Shown in pieces: positions 9,716-19,816 of a DNA stretch of 64,000 nucleotides. The stretch is from the NCBI GenBank assembly GCA_038503065.1, contig JBCAMK010000012.1, positions 1,612,001-1,676,000 on the forward strand, read 5' to 3'. Below the pieces are notes generated by a model. That model did no database searches, had not been told where the DNA came from, and saw only the letters and a list, made by a program, of their open reading frames with translations. This DNA comes from Paragyromitra xinjiangensis (Eukaryota > Ascomycota > Pezizomycetes > Pezizales > Discinaceae). The stretch's first letter is position 1, and every line of letters begins with the position of its first letter. The translations under genes and the position numbers were made by a program.

Positions 9716-12700
9716 ATGGAGTCTTCAGCAATTCAATCAAACCCTAAACCAAGGGAAAAAACCAAAGCCCTCAGATACACATCAGACGATTGGGAGAACT
9801 ACCGTGCTATGATCATGAAACTTTATCTAGATGAGGATAAAAAGCGGCAGGACTTACCAAGTATTATGGCAACAAGATACGGATTTTACGCAACGTAAGT
9901 ACAATTCTTGGGGTTAATCACTAGACTACGCTAAGATATCTAGGGAAAAACAATTTAAGGATCGTCTTTCAAAATGGAAAGTCCGGAAAAGCCGTTCCAA
10001 AAAAGACACTGGAAAGGTACACAAACTTGGAGGGAATTCTCTTAGTGCCGGATCAACTTCCAACCCAGACAAAAGAAATGAAAAACACAGACACTCACCG
10101 GAAGAGTGGGAGAAATACCGTTCGGTCATTATAAGTCTCTATTTCGATGAGGATAAGAAACAGCGTGAGCTGCCAGAAATAATGGCAAAGGAGCATGAGT
10201 TCTATGCAACGTAAGTGCAGCCCTCGAGACTTACTCCACGCGTTATCCCTTCATATTCATCTCAAAGGTTAACATCATGAAAATTGTTTAGAGAAAAACA
10301 ATATAAGGATCGTCTTACGAAATGGAAAGTCAGAAAAAACCGCTCCAAAAACGATTCGACAGAATCTGCAGAACCCCAACAGCTAAAATCGAAAGGCAAG
10401 CGATTGAATGAGAGAGGGTTGGAGGGTACACCAAAAAGACATAAGTCTGGCAAGAGGTCTTTAGCGCCTCGTCTATCCGTAGGTAAGCTTCAACTTTATT
10501 ATATTACATAGTTACATATAGTAATATTCTGACCTCCATTTTCCAGTTATCCCTTCACACGCAGAGCGCTCGACCCCCAGTTGTGCCCTCGAAAGCCCAT
10601 CTGAAAATATAACGGGCAAGGAATCCTCTCCACGATGGCTCACTCTGCGAGAAGGGACAGTGGATAGCGACTCACCAGAAGAGTGGTTTACTCCCAAGTC
10701 TGCCCCGGAAACACCACGTCCGACTTCAGCGAATAACCGCTTCCCCAGCTACCCAACATCGCCAAACTCTAACACTGAAACCACGCAATTTCACGCGGAA
10801 CCCGGCTTTTCACCTTCCCCTACAGATAATTCACATGAGGAAAATTGGGCAAGACCACTCAGTGAAGGAGTAAGCGTTGGCCCCATGCCCAATGGTCAGA
10901 CCCAAACCATCGATGAAGGCCAGGAGGTCCAGCGCTCCCCGGCCACAAATTTCGAGATTCAACCTCTTTCCTCCCCTCTTCTTACCCCGAATCGCGATAG
11001 TTCATACTTTAGTTCATCATCACCTATAGTTAACGCTATAGATTCCCCTTCACAAATTGGCAGCACTCTTGACTTCCGTGATACAACCTTAGAGATACAA
11101 CCTCTCCTTCAGAGTTTATCGAACACGGAACGTTCAAAAAGCCTACCCACGACTGTAGAACAGCGAGAACCGCAGGCAGGAGAAGGAAAAGAATTGTGGC
11201 AAGCGGTGTCAGCAGGGCATCAGGAAGAAGTTGTAACACTCTTGGAAGAGGGTGCAAACGTTTCCGCGCTAGACAAGTTTGGACGAACACTACTGCACCA
11301 AGCAGCATCTAAAGGGCACGAAGAAGTAGTGAGGGTACTACTCGAGAGGGGAGCAGATATCTCAGCTCTAAGTGATAATGGAGATACAGCACTTCATGAT
11401 GCGGTTTTCAAAGGGCATGAAGCGGTGATCCGGCTGCTACTCGAGAAGGGTACAGACATCTCAACGTGCATACTTGAAGCTCCGCTTCTCCACTGGGCAG
11501 CGTATCATGGGCATCTAGAGGTCTTCAACTTACTACTAGATAAAAACGCCAATATTTCCAGTCGAGACAAACATGGTGCAACGCCGTTACACCAGGCAGC
11601 ATCTTATGGACACGAAGGGATGGTCAAAATGCTACTTGGTAGGGGGGCGGATATTTCTGCCACAGCAGAAGATGATGGCACACCGCTACATTGGGCGGCA
11701 TATTATGGGCAAGTGGAGGTGGTCCGGGTATTACTGGAGAGGGGAGCGAATATCTCAGGTCGGGCTGCGTTTGGAGTTGTACCTGGGGGTACGCCATTGC
11801 ACTTAGCAGCACATCAAGGACATCAAGCAGTGGTTCAGTTGCTACTTGGCAAAGGGGCACAAATCTTGGCGTTGGACGATGATGGAAATACTTCGCTACA
11901 CCAAGCGGCGTATAAGAGACATAAAGCAGTAGTCTGGCTATTATTCGAGAATCTGAAAGAGGGAGTTGACATTTCGGATTTGAGTCACGGCGAAGGGTCA
12001 CTGCTAGCTTATGCAGCGTCTGGAGGGTATGAAGCGGCGGTACGGGTGCTACTTGAGAGGGGATCGGTCATTCGCACTTGTGTGCACGGTGTAGATATTT
12101 CGACTTGTGCACATGGAGTAAGGCTTCTACATTTGGCGGCATATAGTGGGCATAAAGGTGTTGTCAGGCTACTACTTGAAAAAGGAATAGCAATCTCGAG
12201 TCTAGACGGAGACAAGGAAACACCAATCCAAAAAGCAGTAAAAGGAGGACACGAAGCAGTGGTTCTGTTACTACTTGAAAGAGGGGCGGAAATATCGACT
12301 CGAGTTTATGAAACAACTCTCCTTCACTGGGCGGCATCTAGAGGGCATGAAGAGGTAGTGCGGTTACTTCTTGAGAAGGGTATGGCCATTTCTGCTCTGG
12401 AAAAATATCTCGGAACGCCAATGCACTTAGCGGCGTATAGCGGGCACGAATCGGTGGTCAAGTTGCTGCTTGAGAAAGGAGCGGACATCTCGATTTGCCT
12501 GAATGAAACCCCACTGTACTGGGTGAAATCCAGGGGGCACGACGCAGCAATCCAATTTCTTGTTAAGGAGGGGGTAAACACCTCCACCCTAGAAAAATAC
12601 CTCGAAACATCATTGCGATTCGCGGCGGCTAGGGGATACGAAGCAATAGCTCGGCTACTTCTTGACAAGGGGGTGAAAATCTCAATCTGCGTGGATGAAA

Positions 12701-13770
12701 AACCGCTACTGCGTTGTGAAGCATCCAGGGAGCACGGAGCGGTGGTTCAACTGTCCCTTGAGCCAGATGTCGATATTTCAATCCTAAAAGAGTACCTCGG
12801 AACATCACAAAATCTAGCGGCATATGACGGTCATGAAGCAGTGGTTAGGCTGCTTCTTGAGAAAGGAGCCGATATCTCGATCTGTGTGGACGAAAAGCCG
12901 ATAATACACTGGGCGGCATCCAGGGGACAGGAAGCAGTGTTTCGGTTACTTGTCGAGAAAGGGATAGGTATCACTACTCTAGAAAACTATCTCGGGACAC
13001 CGTTACACTTAGCAGCGGTTAGAGGGTATGTAGCAGTGGTACAGCTACTTCTTGACGGGGGTGCGGACATCTCTGCTACGGAGAGATATCGCGCAACACC
13101 ACTGCACCTTGCTGTATATGGAGGTCACGAAGCAGCGGCCCGTCTACTCCTTGAAAAAGGGGCAGAAATCTCTGCTTCCAATAAATACCTTGAAACACCA
13201 TTACACTTAGCAGCGGCTCGAGGGCACAAAGAGGTAGTTCAGCTACTTCTTGAGGAGGGGGCGGATATCTCTGCTACGGAACAAGACCGTGCGACATCGT
13301 TACATCTTGCGGCATCTCGAGGCCACTCAGAGGTGGTCCAGTTACTTCTAGAGAAGGGGGCTGATATTTCAACTCGACATAAAAGCGGGAGTACGCCACT
13401 ACACCTAGCGTCATACAAAGGCCATCAAGAGGTGGTTCAGTTGCTTCTCAGCAAGGGAGCAGATATTTCTACCCCAGATAAGCGTCTTGGAACACCATTG
13501 CACTTGGCGGCGGCTAGAGGGCACGAAGCGGTAGTCCGGCTACTTCTCAAAGGGGGGGCCGATATCCTCGCTACAGAGCAAGATCGTGCAACACCATTAC
13601 ATCTAGCAGCATCCCGAGGACATGAAGAGGTAGTACAGCTATTGCTTGAGAAGGGTGCGGACATCTTGGCCCTGGACAATTTTCGAAAAACACCACTGCT
13701 GTGGGCAAAATCCCGAAAACATAAGGCAGCAGCTCGGATACTGATGACCGCTGCTTCGAGGCTTGGCTAG
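9716..13770 (+). CDS. Double Clr5-domain protein with about 26 ankyrin repeats
   Basis: Exons 9716-9894, 9944-10210, 10292-10482 and 10547-13770 splice cleanly to 1,286 residues. Two Clr5 domains stand in tandem: YTSDDWENYR...LYLDEDKK...YGFYAT/EKQFKDRLSKWKVRK and HSPEEWEKYR...LYFDEDKK...HEFYAT/EKQYKDRLTKWKVRK. Each is split by an intron at the same place and phase (after FYA-AC), the same place as in the 2006-4755 gene, so one Clr5 exon plus its intron was duplicated. A Ser/Pro-rich linker (about 215-425) leads to about 26 ankyrin repeats (about 426-1275) of the LHLAA-x-x-GHEEVVQLLLEKGADIS type. Repeats 12-18 alternate two linker types (ALEKYLGTP and ICVDEKP), i.e. a two-repeat unit was amplified. 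No stop or frameshift interrupts the frame. Function is unknown; Clr5 plus ankyrin suggests a scaffold or recognition protein, which is inference. Confidence 0.85.
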
Positions 13771-14821
13771 GAGTACTATCGATTAAGGAATAATAATACT
13801 ATCTTGAGCCCCATTTCCAACCCAACTTATTGGATGTGTGGTTGCCTCCTAAACGCTTCCTCAGCTCCTCCAGGATCTCAGAGTAAATCCACAAAGGAGA
13901 TAGAAAGAATCCGCAAACGTAATTATGGAACATTCTGCGCAGGACGCAGTCCTTGTTCTCGTAGGGGATAGACGGATACTAATTTTCATTTATTCGATTT
14001 CCTGTTTTGTATAGAGGAAAGAGTAGCTATACACTCAAGGGGCTTCTAGTACATAAAGTAAACAAGCTGTGGAAACGCTAATTGCTGTAATATAATTTGT
14101 GCACTCTCTAGCTATCACCATTAAGCTATTGATTTGTTTAGTACTGGGTATTCTGACAATATTTAACATATAATATTTAGAATTTTGTTTCCACAAATCC
14201 ATCAGCCATTAGTCTCGTGCCCAGCTCCATACTATCGAAGGTTCCAAGCACCGCATGGCATTGGCCGTATCTACATTTATCAACACCCGTGCCGGACTGT
14301 TTTCCAGTAGGTTTGGGCAAGTTAGGGAGAACGAATTCCTTAGCCAAACAAAAAATACTATTAGGCCCTGAAATCGGTTCTAAATATCTCCGAGCTACTA
14401 CCCAAAGAAGAACGTACGCATATAAGCCGTCCATCTTTGTTAGATTATATGCATAGCTCTTAAGATGTGCTCGCCCGCAAGCAGGATCTGAGTCACGGAA
14501 GTACACTATTCTTTATTATATTTACGAGTGATAAGTCATGGATATGAGCCGGGGGTCTCTAACACCGTAGATGTTTGTAAATGCCATACTGGGGAAGATA
14601 CGAAGCTCTATAGTTAACTATAATTAAGAGCTGAACGAACCCATATAGTACTATGCAACACCAGTTCTTGAATTAGTTATCGATAGACGAGCCAAATAAA
14701 TATTAGGTGACGAGTGCTCGTACCGTAAGAACTGCTGTATCATTTTCGTCTTCTGTCAAGTACACATAAAGTACTAAAGCAAGTTCATCAATAAAACCTA
14801 AATCACCGTTGTCAATGGCCG
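13771..14821. other. Intergenic, no gene supported
   Basis: This is the shared 3' region of the convergent Clr5-ankyrin gene and HUS1. A minus-strand frame at 14177-14506 has a protein-like composition but begins at GTG and matches no family I know; I treat it as unproven. Confidence 0.35.
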
Positions 14822-15849
14822 CTACCTGCCACCAGAAATGGGTCGGGTCTCACAGGCAACCACTTTCCTAGCTAGCCCGCCCACCTTTAGCACTTTTGCC
14901 CACTCTCTCCCGTCGACTGTCACACTCGCAAACTCTTCTCGAGATCTCATCATGCTTGCAAGGTTCTCCGCGCTACCCGAAATCTGGCTCAGGTTCATGC
15001 CGGGATTATTCAACCCTGTCCACCGACTCTCTACCTTCACAGCATCATTCCCCGTGAGCTGCATTTTGAGCTCTCCGGCCATATTCGCTGATATAATTAA
15101 CCTAGACCCTTCGCCAATATCACCAGCATGCGAGAACGGCTTAGATGAGAGCTTGTTGAGTCGCTCCGTGATCGAACGTATATGCGCCAGGGGCGGTAGA
15201 ACGACCTGTGCGTCCGGCTCTGGACAAGTGGGTTCGTGGATCCCGGCTACAGATGGACCAGAGAGAACACGAACCGGGACCTCTTGTGTCACCAAGGTAT
15301 TTCCGGAGGTAGCGGAGGTGGTGGAGGAAGTAGTAATCGTGAGACATAGTATAGGAGTGTTATCGGAGGCCCGTTTAGTCAGTCGAAGTGTTGCGTCGGA
15401 GGCCGCTGCGCACGAGCGGAGGGCTCTGAGAAAGACGACAAGCGGAACTTCGAGGTTGATCACGTTTTCGCTCGCAGAGGCAATTCGGTAGTCGTCAAAA
15501 ACAGTTTCCTACGTGTAATGCGTTAGTTGACATGCCCGAGAACCAAAGTCTTAAAGAAAAGAGGAACAAACTTGACCAAGAGACCTGTAGTTCAAGATCA
15601 GCGCAATATCTCAAATTAACCTGGAAAGATATCACACACGCAAAGACTTTCACACCCACTTCAGCCATCAATGTGAAGCGAATTTCATACTCATCTAACC
15701 TTAGCCAAGCAGTCTTTCCGATGGAGCTCAAGCATGATGTAAGCTCTGAAATTTCCCTTCAGTTAGCCAGTCGGATGGGGAAATATAAGATAAAGCTCTC
15801 GCTTACTAGTCAATACCGAGATATTTTTGATAGAGGTTTTGAAACGCAT
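14822..15849 (-). CDS. HUS1: Checkpoint clamp subunit HUS1
   Basis: HUS1 is a ring subunit of the 9-1-1 (Rad9-Rad1-Hus1) clamp, which is loaded at damaged or stalled replication sites in the nucleus to activate checkpoint kinase signalling. Three exons read on the minus strand: 15849-15807, 15745-15621 and 15508-14822, giving 284 residues, normal for fungal Hus1. The N-terminus MRFKTSIKNISVLTKLTS, then IGKTAWLRLDEYEIRF and, after intron 2, the stretch ASENVINLEVPLVVFLRAL match the conserved Hus1 pattern (the fission yeast protein has MRFKT and NVINLEVP at the same places). The first exon is only 43 nt; its ATG is fixed by the MRFK start. It is divergently paired with CYC2, the start codons being 154 bp apart. 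Confidence 0.9.
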
Positions 15850-16003
15850 GACGTGCCGTTAGGAGGGAAACTGGATACTAGGCTGAACCTGAGGTCGAAA
15901 TGGGGCGACGTGACAAGCTTTCTAGTGCCAAGCCTTAGCCTAAATTTCAAGCCACACCTTCTTTTTTGGCGATCATCCTGTCATATCACTTCAGCGCCAG
16001 GCT
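15850..16003. promoter_or_regulatory. Bidirectional promoter between HUS1 and CYC2
   Basis: Only 154 bp separate the two divergent start codons, so both 5' leaders and promoters must lie in or overlap this segment. No TATA box or other motif stands out. Confidence 0.5.
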
Positions 16004-17032
16004 ATGGCATCACTCTTCCCCCGAAACATTGTTTGCTGTCGCTACAGAAACGCTATACCTTCAATACTACTACCAGCAGAGCGCCGTTGTCTCTCATTCG
16101 CAACACCGCATCCGGCACCACGGGGCCCACCACCCGGGCCCAAATCCGATCGACGACACCTTAAAATCGCCGGCGCTGCGACACTTACAAGCATTCTTGC
16201 TGGTATCTATTACGAATATATTACCAATAGTTCCAGTTCGACGTCTCTCAATACTATTACCTTCACGCCTTATACATTAACTTCTAAAATTCCTATCACA
16301 AATGGCCCAACCCAAACCACCATCTTCACACTTAGCCCTCCCAAGTCCTCGACACCACCAATACTGCCCCTCTCGATAGGAATTCTATCGATACAGATCA
16401 AGCAGCCTCAATTACAAATTGCACGTTCCTACACACCTCTACCTTTAAACCAGAATGACGATCTTCGTTTCTTGATCAAGAAGGAACCCGGAGGGGAAAT
16501 GTCACGCTATTTGTATTCACTCAATGAAGGTGATATAGTTGAGATCCGAGGTCCCGAGGTAGAATACATATATCCTTCATGGGAAAATAAGAAAATTGTG
16601 TTTTTCGCGGGAGGAACCGGGATTGCTCCAGCTTTGCAAATCGCGGGGAGTCTATTACTACAGGGGAAGAGCGAGCACGGAAGGGAAGCAGAGATATTAT
16701 GGGCTGTTAGGCATAAAGGAGAGACTCTTGGAGCCATGAAGGAAGAAATTGATAAACTGGTGAGCAAAGCCGAAAGTGCCGGTAGTAAATTGACGGTCAG
16801 GAAATTTGTGGATTCGGAGGGAGGGATCAAAGTTCGAGACATCGAAACGGCAATCACAACAAAGGGGAAAGCAAATAGTAGGATATTTGTTTCCGGGCCC
16901 GAGGGATTCATAGCTTGGATTGCTGGGCCCAAGGATCTCAGAGGTGGGAGAGAGGAACAGGGGGTCTTGGGAGGCATGCTAAAGGCTGTTTCTGAGAAAA
17001 CAGGAGACAACATCGATGTTTTCAAGCTATAA
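16004..17032 (+). CDS. CYC2: CYC2-like mitochondrial FAD/NAD(P)H oxidoreductase
   Basis: Single exon, 342 residues. The basic, Ser/Arg-rich N-terminus (about 1-50) looks like a mitochondrial presequence and is followed by one membrane segment (LKIAGAATLTSILAGIYYEY, about 53-72). The rest is a ferredoxin-reductase-type fold: the FAD motif R-S-Y-T-P-L-P (about 145-151) and the nucleotide-binding motif VFFAGGTGIAPALQ (about 200-213). This layout is that of fungal CYC2, an inner-membrane flavoprotein facing the intermembrane space that supports haem attachment to cytochrome c. A cytochrome-b5-reductase-like paralogue is the main alternative; the membrane anchor and length favour CYC2. It is divergently transcribed from HUS1. 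Confidence 0.75.
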   Translation: MASLFPRNIVCCRYRNAIPSILLPAERRCLSFATPHPAPRGPPPGPKSDRRHLKIAGAATLTSILAGIYYEYITNSSSSTSLNTITFTPYTLTSKIPITNGPTQTTIFTLSPPKSSTPPILPLSIGILSIQIKQPQLQIARSYTPLPLNQNDDLRFLIKKEPGGEMSRYLYSLNEGDIVEIRGPEVEYIYPSWENKKIVFFAGGTGIAPALQIAGSLLLQGKSEHGREAEILWAVRHKGETLGAMKEEIDKLVSKAESAGSKLTVRKFVDSEGGIKVRDIETAITTKGKANSRIFVSGPEGFIAWIAGPKDLRGGREEQGVLGGMLKAVSEKTGDNIDVFKL

Positions 17033-17444
17033 AGTAACGCTCCGCGTATGAACCCTGTATATATCTGTATCTAGATATCCACCAGCGGTGAATACTATTA
17101 TGGTGGTATCATCGTTCTCGACGTTCCAAACCGTACTATCACCACGAAATGATTTGTTAAGCAAACTAGAATTTTGTCTTACTCGCGCAATAGTCGTGGG
17201 CGTGAGCTCAAACTACTCCAAAATACATGTACCTTGGTATTAGTATTGACATCTCAGAAGAAAATTTACAAAATTATTAAAAGGAACAGCTAGCTGGAAG
17301 ACTATTCTTGGTACCTAAGTCTTCAGATATGTATACAGGGGGCTATACAGAAAAATGCGTTATAGAAATCAACAACGGCCAGTCATAAAATATTAGCCCC
17401 CTAACTCCCTAGAACGCATTCGCGATTCGTTAAGAGATGTCCTG
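17033..17444. other. Intergenic between convergent genes
   Basis: About 410 bp of 3' flanking sequence for the CYC2-like gene and the aspartate-kinase-like gene. No further feature was seen. Confidence 0.4.
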
Positions 17445-19333
17445 TCAGTGCATGACCATCCGGGTATGTAAAATGCTCATGGCACGAGCTGCATCCTCTT
17501 CCTTGACGACACAAGAGATGTTGATTTCACTCACCCCTAAAATCCCACCAATAGTTAGCAAAGTACTAAAAATTACACTAAAACATTTACTTACCTTGCG
17601 AAATCATTTTCAACGTTCACTCCCGCTTCGGCCAACGCTGAGAACATGCGGCCAGCAGTCCCGACCAGACGTTTCATATGTATGCCGACCAAAGAAATTA
17701 TTGCTAAATTGCGGGTCCACTGAACAGTGCCGAATTGCTTCAATTCCTCGAGCGCTTTCCGGAAATCATCTTCAATGAAGGAGCCCAAAGCCATTGAAAC
17801 ATGAACCTCAGATGTGGAGATAAGATTCGGGATGAGATGCCACCTTTGCAGTGTTAAGAATATATTTGTGAAGAAGCCACATGATAGAAACTGCTGGTTA
17901 GAGTGGATATTAAGCAGTACAATGCCATTTTTGATTGCGATCGCTGTTGATTTCCTGGGCGCATGTTCAAGGACTCGGTCTTCCAATGTGGTCTGATGGA
18001 AGATAACGGTGCCGCCGTCTGAAGAATTATGAACATTCCCGATGCGGATAGGAATCTTGAATGGAGTGACCAACTCCATTGCAACTGACTGAATTATCTA
18101 GAAAACCCTTCAGCCATACCACCCAAGAATTAACCTATCTAGATTACTACTAACCTCCGTCCCAGAATATGTTAATTCCGATGCCTCATCCACTGTAATC
18201 CTACGTATAAGTCGAGCACTAGAAACTACCTTAGGATCTGCCGTAAAAATCCCATCTATTTCCTTCCACATTTGCAACTCGTTTGCATCAAGACCGATGG
18301 CTAACATAGCTGCGCAAATATCTGTATAATCTCTCCCGGTAGTCATGCCGGGGATAGTGCTGAGATAACCTAGGCTCTCGTTGAGTACTAGTTTTTTTTT
18401 TTTGAAGGGGACTCAAAGAACTAACCCATAACCACAGGTACTTTTCCGTTACACTCCTGAATCCTCTTTGATAACCGGCAGGAGAAGTTTTCATAAACCC
18501 CCTGGCCAAAATCGTTCCCCACAATATAAGCACTATCGACGACGCCATCCAAATTGACACACTCCGCATCAATGCCCTATTACACGATGGCCCTTAGCAC
18601 CACTCAATGTCAAATGCTTATGAATCTCTTACCCTATCTTCAAGTAGCGCGACCATCAACATGCAACTCAATCTCTCTCCTGCCCCAACGATCTTGTCTT
18701 TTGTCTTAGGGCTCATCTCATTGAGAATCTGTGGGTTGCAGGTGTTAGTAGGCAGCTCCTTACATCCGCACGATGAACTATTTTGGAACCCAACCTGCAC
18801 AGCACTCAAAAGCCTTATCAAATAGTCGCATTCATCCGAAATGCTTTCTATGAGATATTCTAAGATTTTTGTTGAACTGATCAGCTCGTTGGCTGCTCGA
18901 ACGTGAGCCTTTTCGATAAATCCGATAATTTCCAGAAATTCCCTAGATTGATGGTCTAACGCAGCCTCAGTAGCGCGTAATAACCTATATGAAACTCCTT
19001 TAAGCGGCCCGATCCATACTCAGAGTTTATAACCGTATAATGTGGTACAACTTACTGATCGGTAATACCATTAAACCCTTCATCGGCTTCACATTCCATA
19101 CCCATCGCAGAACATACTATAGCTACGTGGTTTCCCTTAATGCTTCCTCTAGTTCAATCAGCAAACTCCGCCCACTAACAAGCAGGGCTTCTAACCACCC
19201 CAATGAACACAAACTTTACTATGTCTTCTGCGATCTTTACGCCAAATTTCCCCACACTAGCTCCATTATACCTCTGAACTATCCAACCTGATGGCTTTTT
19301 CGGTTCTGCATTCAGATTTATTAAGGGTTCCAT
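17445..19333 (-). pseudogene. Diverged aspartate-kinase (HOM3-type) gene, frameshifted
   Basis: Eight exons can be spliced on the minus strand: 19333-19211, 19135-19056, 18984-18795, 18728-18633, 18576-18426, 18369-18155, 18097-17595 and 17536-17445. The order of motifs is that of fungal aspartokinase, first enzyme of Thr/Met/Ile synthesis: N-terminal kinase core, GAGERLSCMLMVALL, GRDYTDICAA, VWKEVDGIFTADP-like (here QMWKEIDGIFTADPKVV), EASELTY, then ACT regulatory domains (NLISTSEVHVSMAL, FSALAEAGVNVE). Hallmarks are eroded: the KFGGTSVGK motif reads RYNGASVGK and the VCSARS motif reads VCSAMG. At the end of exon 7 there is one base too many (run GAAAATG near 17610): exon 7 ends in a phase that does not match exon 8 (SEINISCVV). 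As written the protein ends after about 455 residues without the end of the last ACT domain. It is a decaying or repurposed paralogue; a normal copy is expected elsewhere. Confidence 0.75.
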
Positions 19334-19816
19334 AGGTATATACGTTCCACTTTTTGCCGCAGGTTACTTGATTCTCTAGCTGAAGGGAGAAATCACCAAG
19401 ATAAAAGGGGCATGAGATTTTATACCGGAGTCGGGAGCTGTCGGCAACGGGCGGCTCGTGAGCATGTTTCACCGAATTCGTCCACAAATAAAATTTGAGC
19501 AAGATTAATCGGCAACAAATTCTTTTTTCGATCTAGAGATTGTCTAACAGTATTTACTAAAGTTATGATCGGCTGCTGGAAACCTATCGATGAAACATCT
19601 CCTAATCTCGCCAAGAAATTTTTGAAATAGCGGTAGGGAGCCTCAGCTGATGTCATGAAGTATCACTCGCAAAGCTAATCGCGGTAAAGCTACTCGAGAC
19701 TTATAGGTCTACACACCGGTAGGGCTGAGGCAATCACATAACATAACAATAAATACTTATTCTCCCACTTAATTACATGAATACATCTCATCTAGGATAA
19801 ATAACTATTTGTCTCA
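19334..19816. other. Intergenic upstream of the aspartate-kinase-like gene
   Basis: About 480 bp holding the presumed promoter of the aspartate-kinase-like gene and the 3' end of the SDR gene. A 78-codon minus-strand frame (19420-19656) starts with ATG but has no recognisable family. Confidence 0.3.

Noticed and set aside
14177..14506. Minus-strand 109-codon frame with protein-like composition
   Set aside because: It starts at GTG, no flanking exon could be joined and no family is recognisable. It may be a relic, but is unsupported.
14838..15491. 217-codon plus-strand frame opposite HUS1
   Set aside because: It is antisense to the conserved HUS1 exon 3; the HUS1 motifs and splice sites settle the strand.
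19420..19656. 78-codon minus-strand frame upstream of the aspartate-kinase-like gene
   Set aside because: ATG start but no family and no splice link to the downstream gene, whose own start at 19333 gives a continuous first exon.
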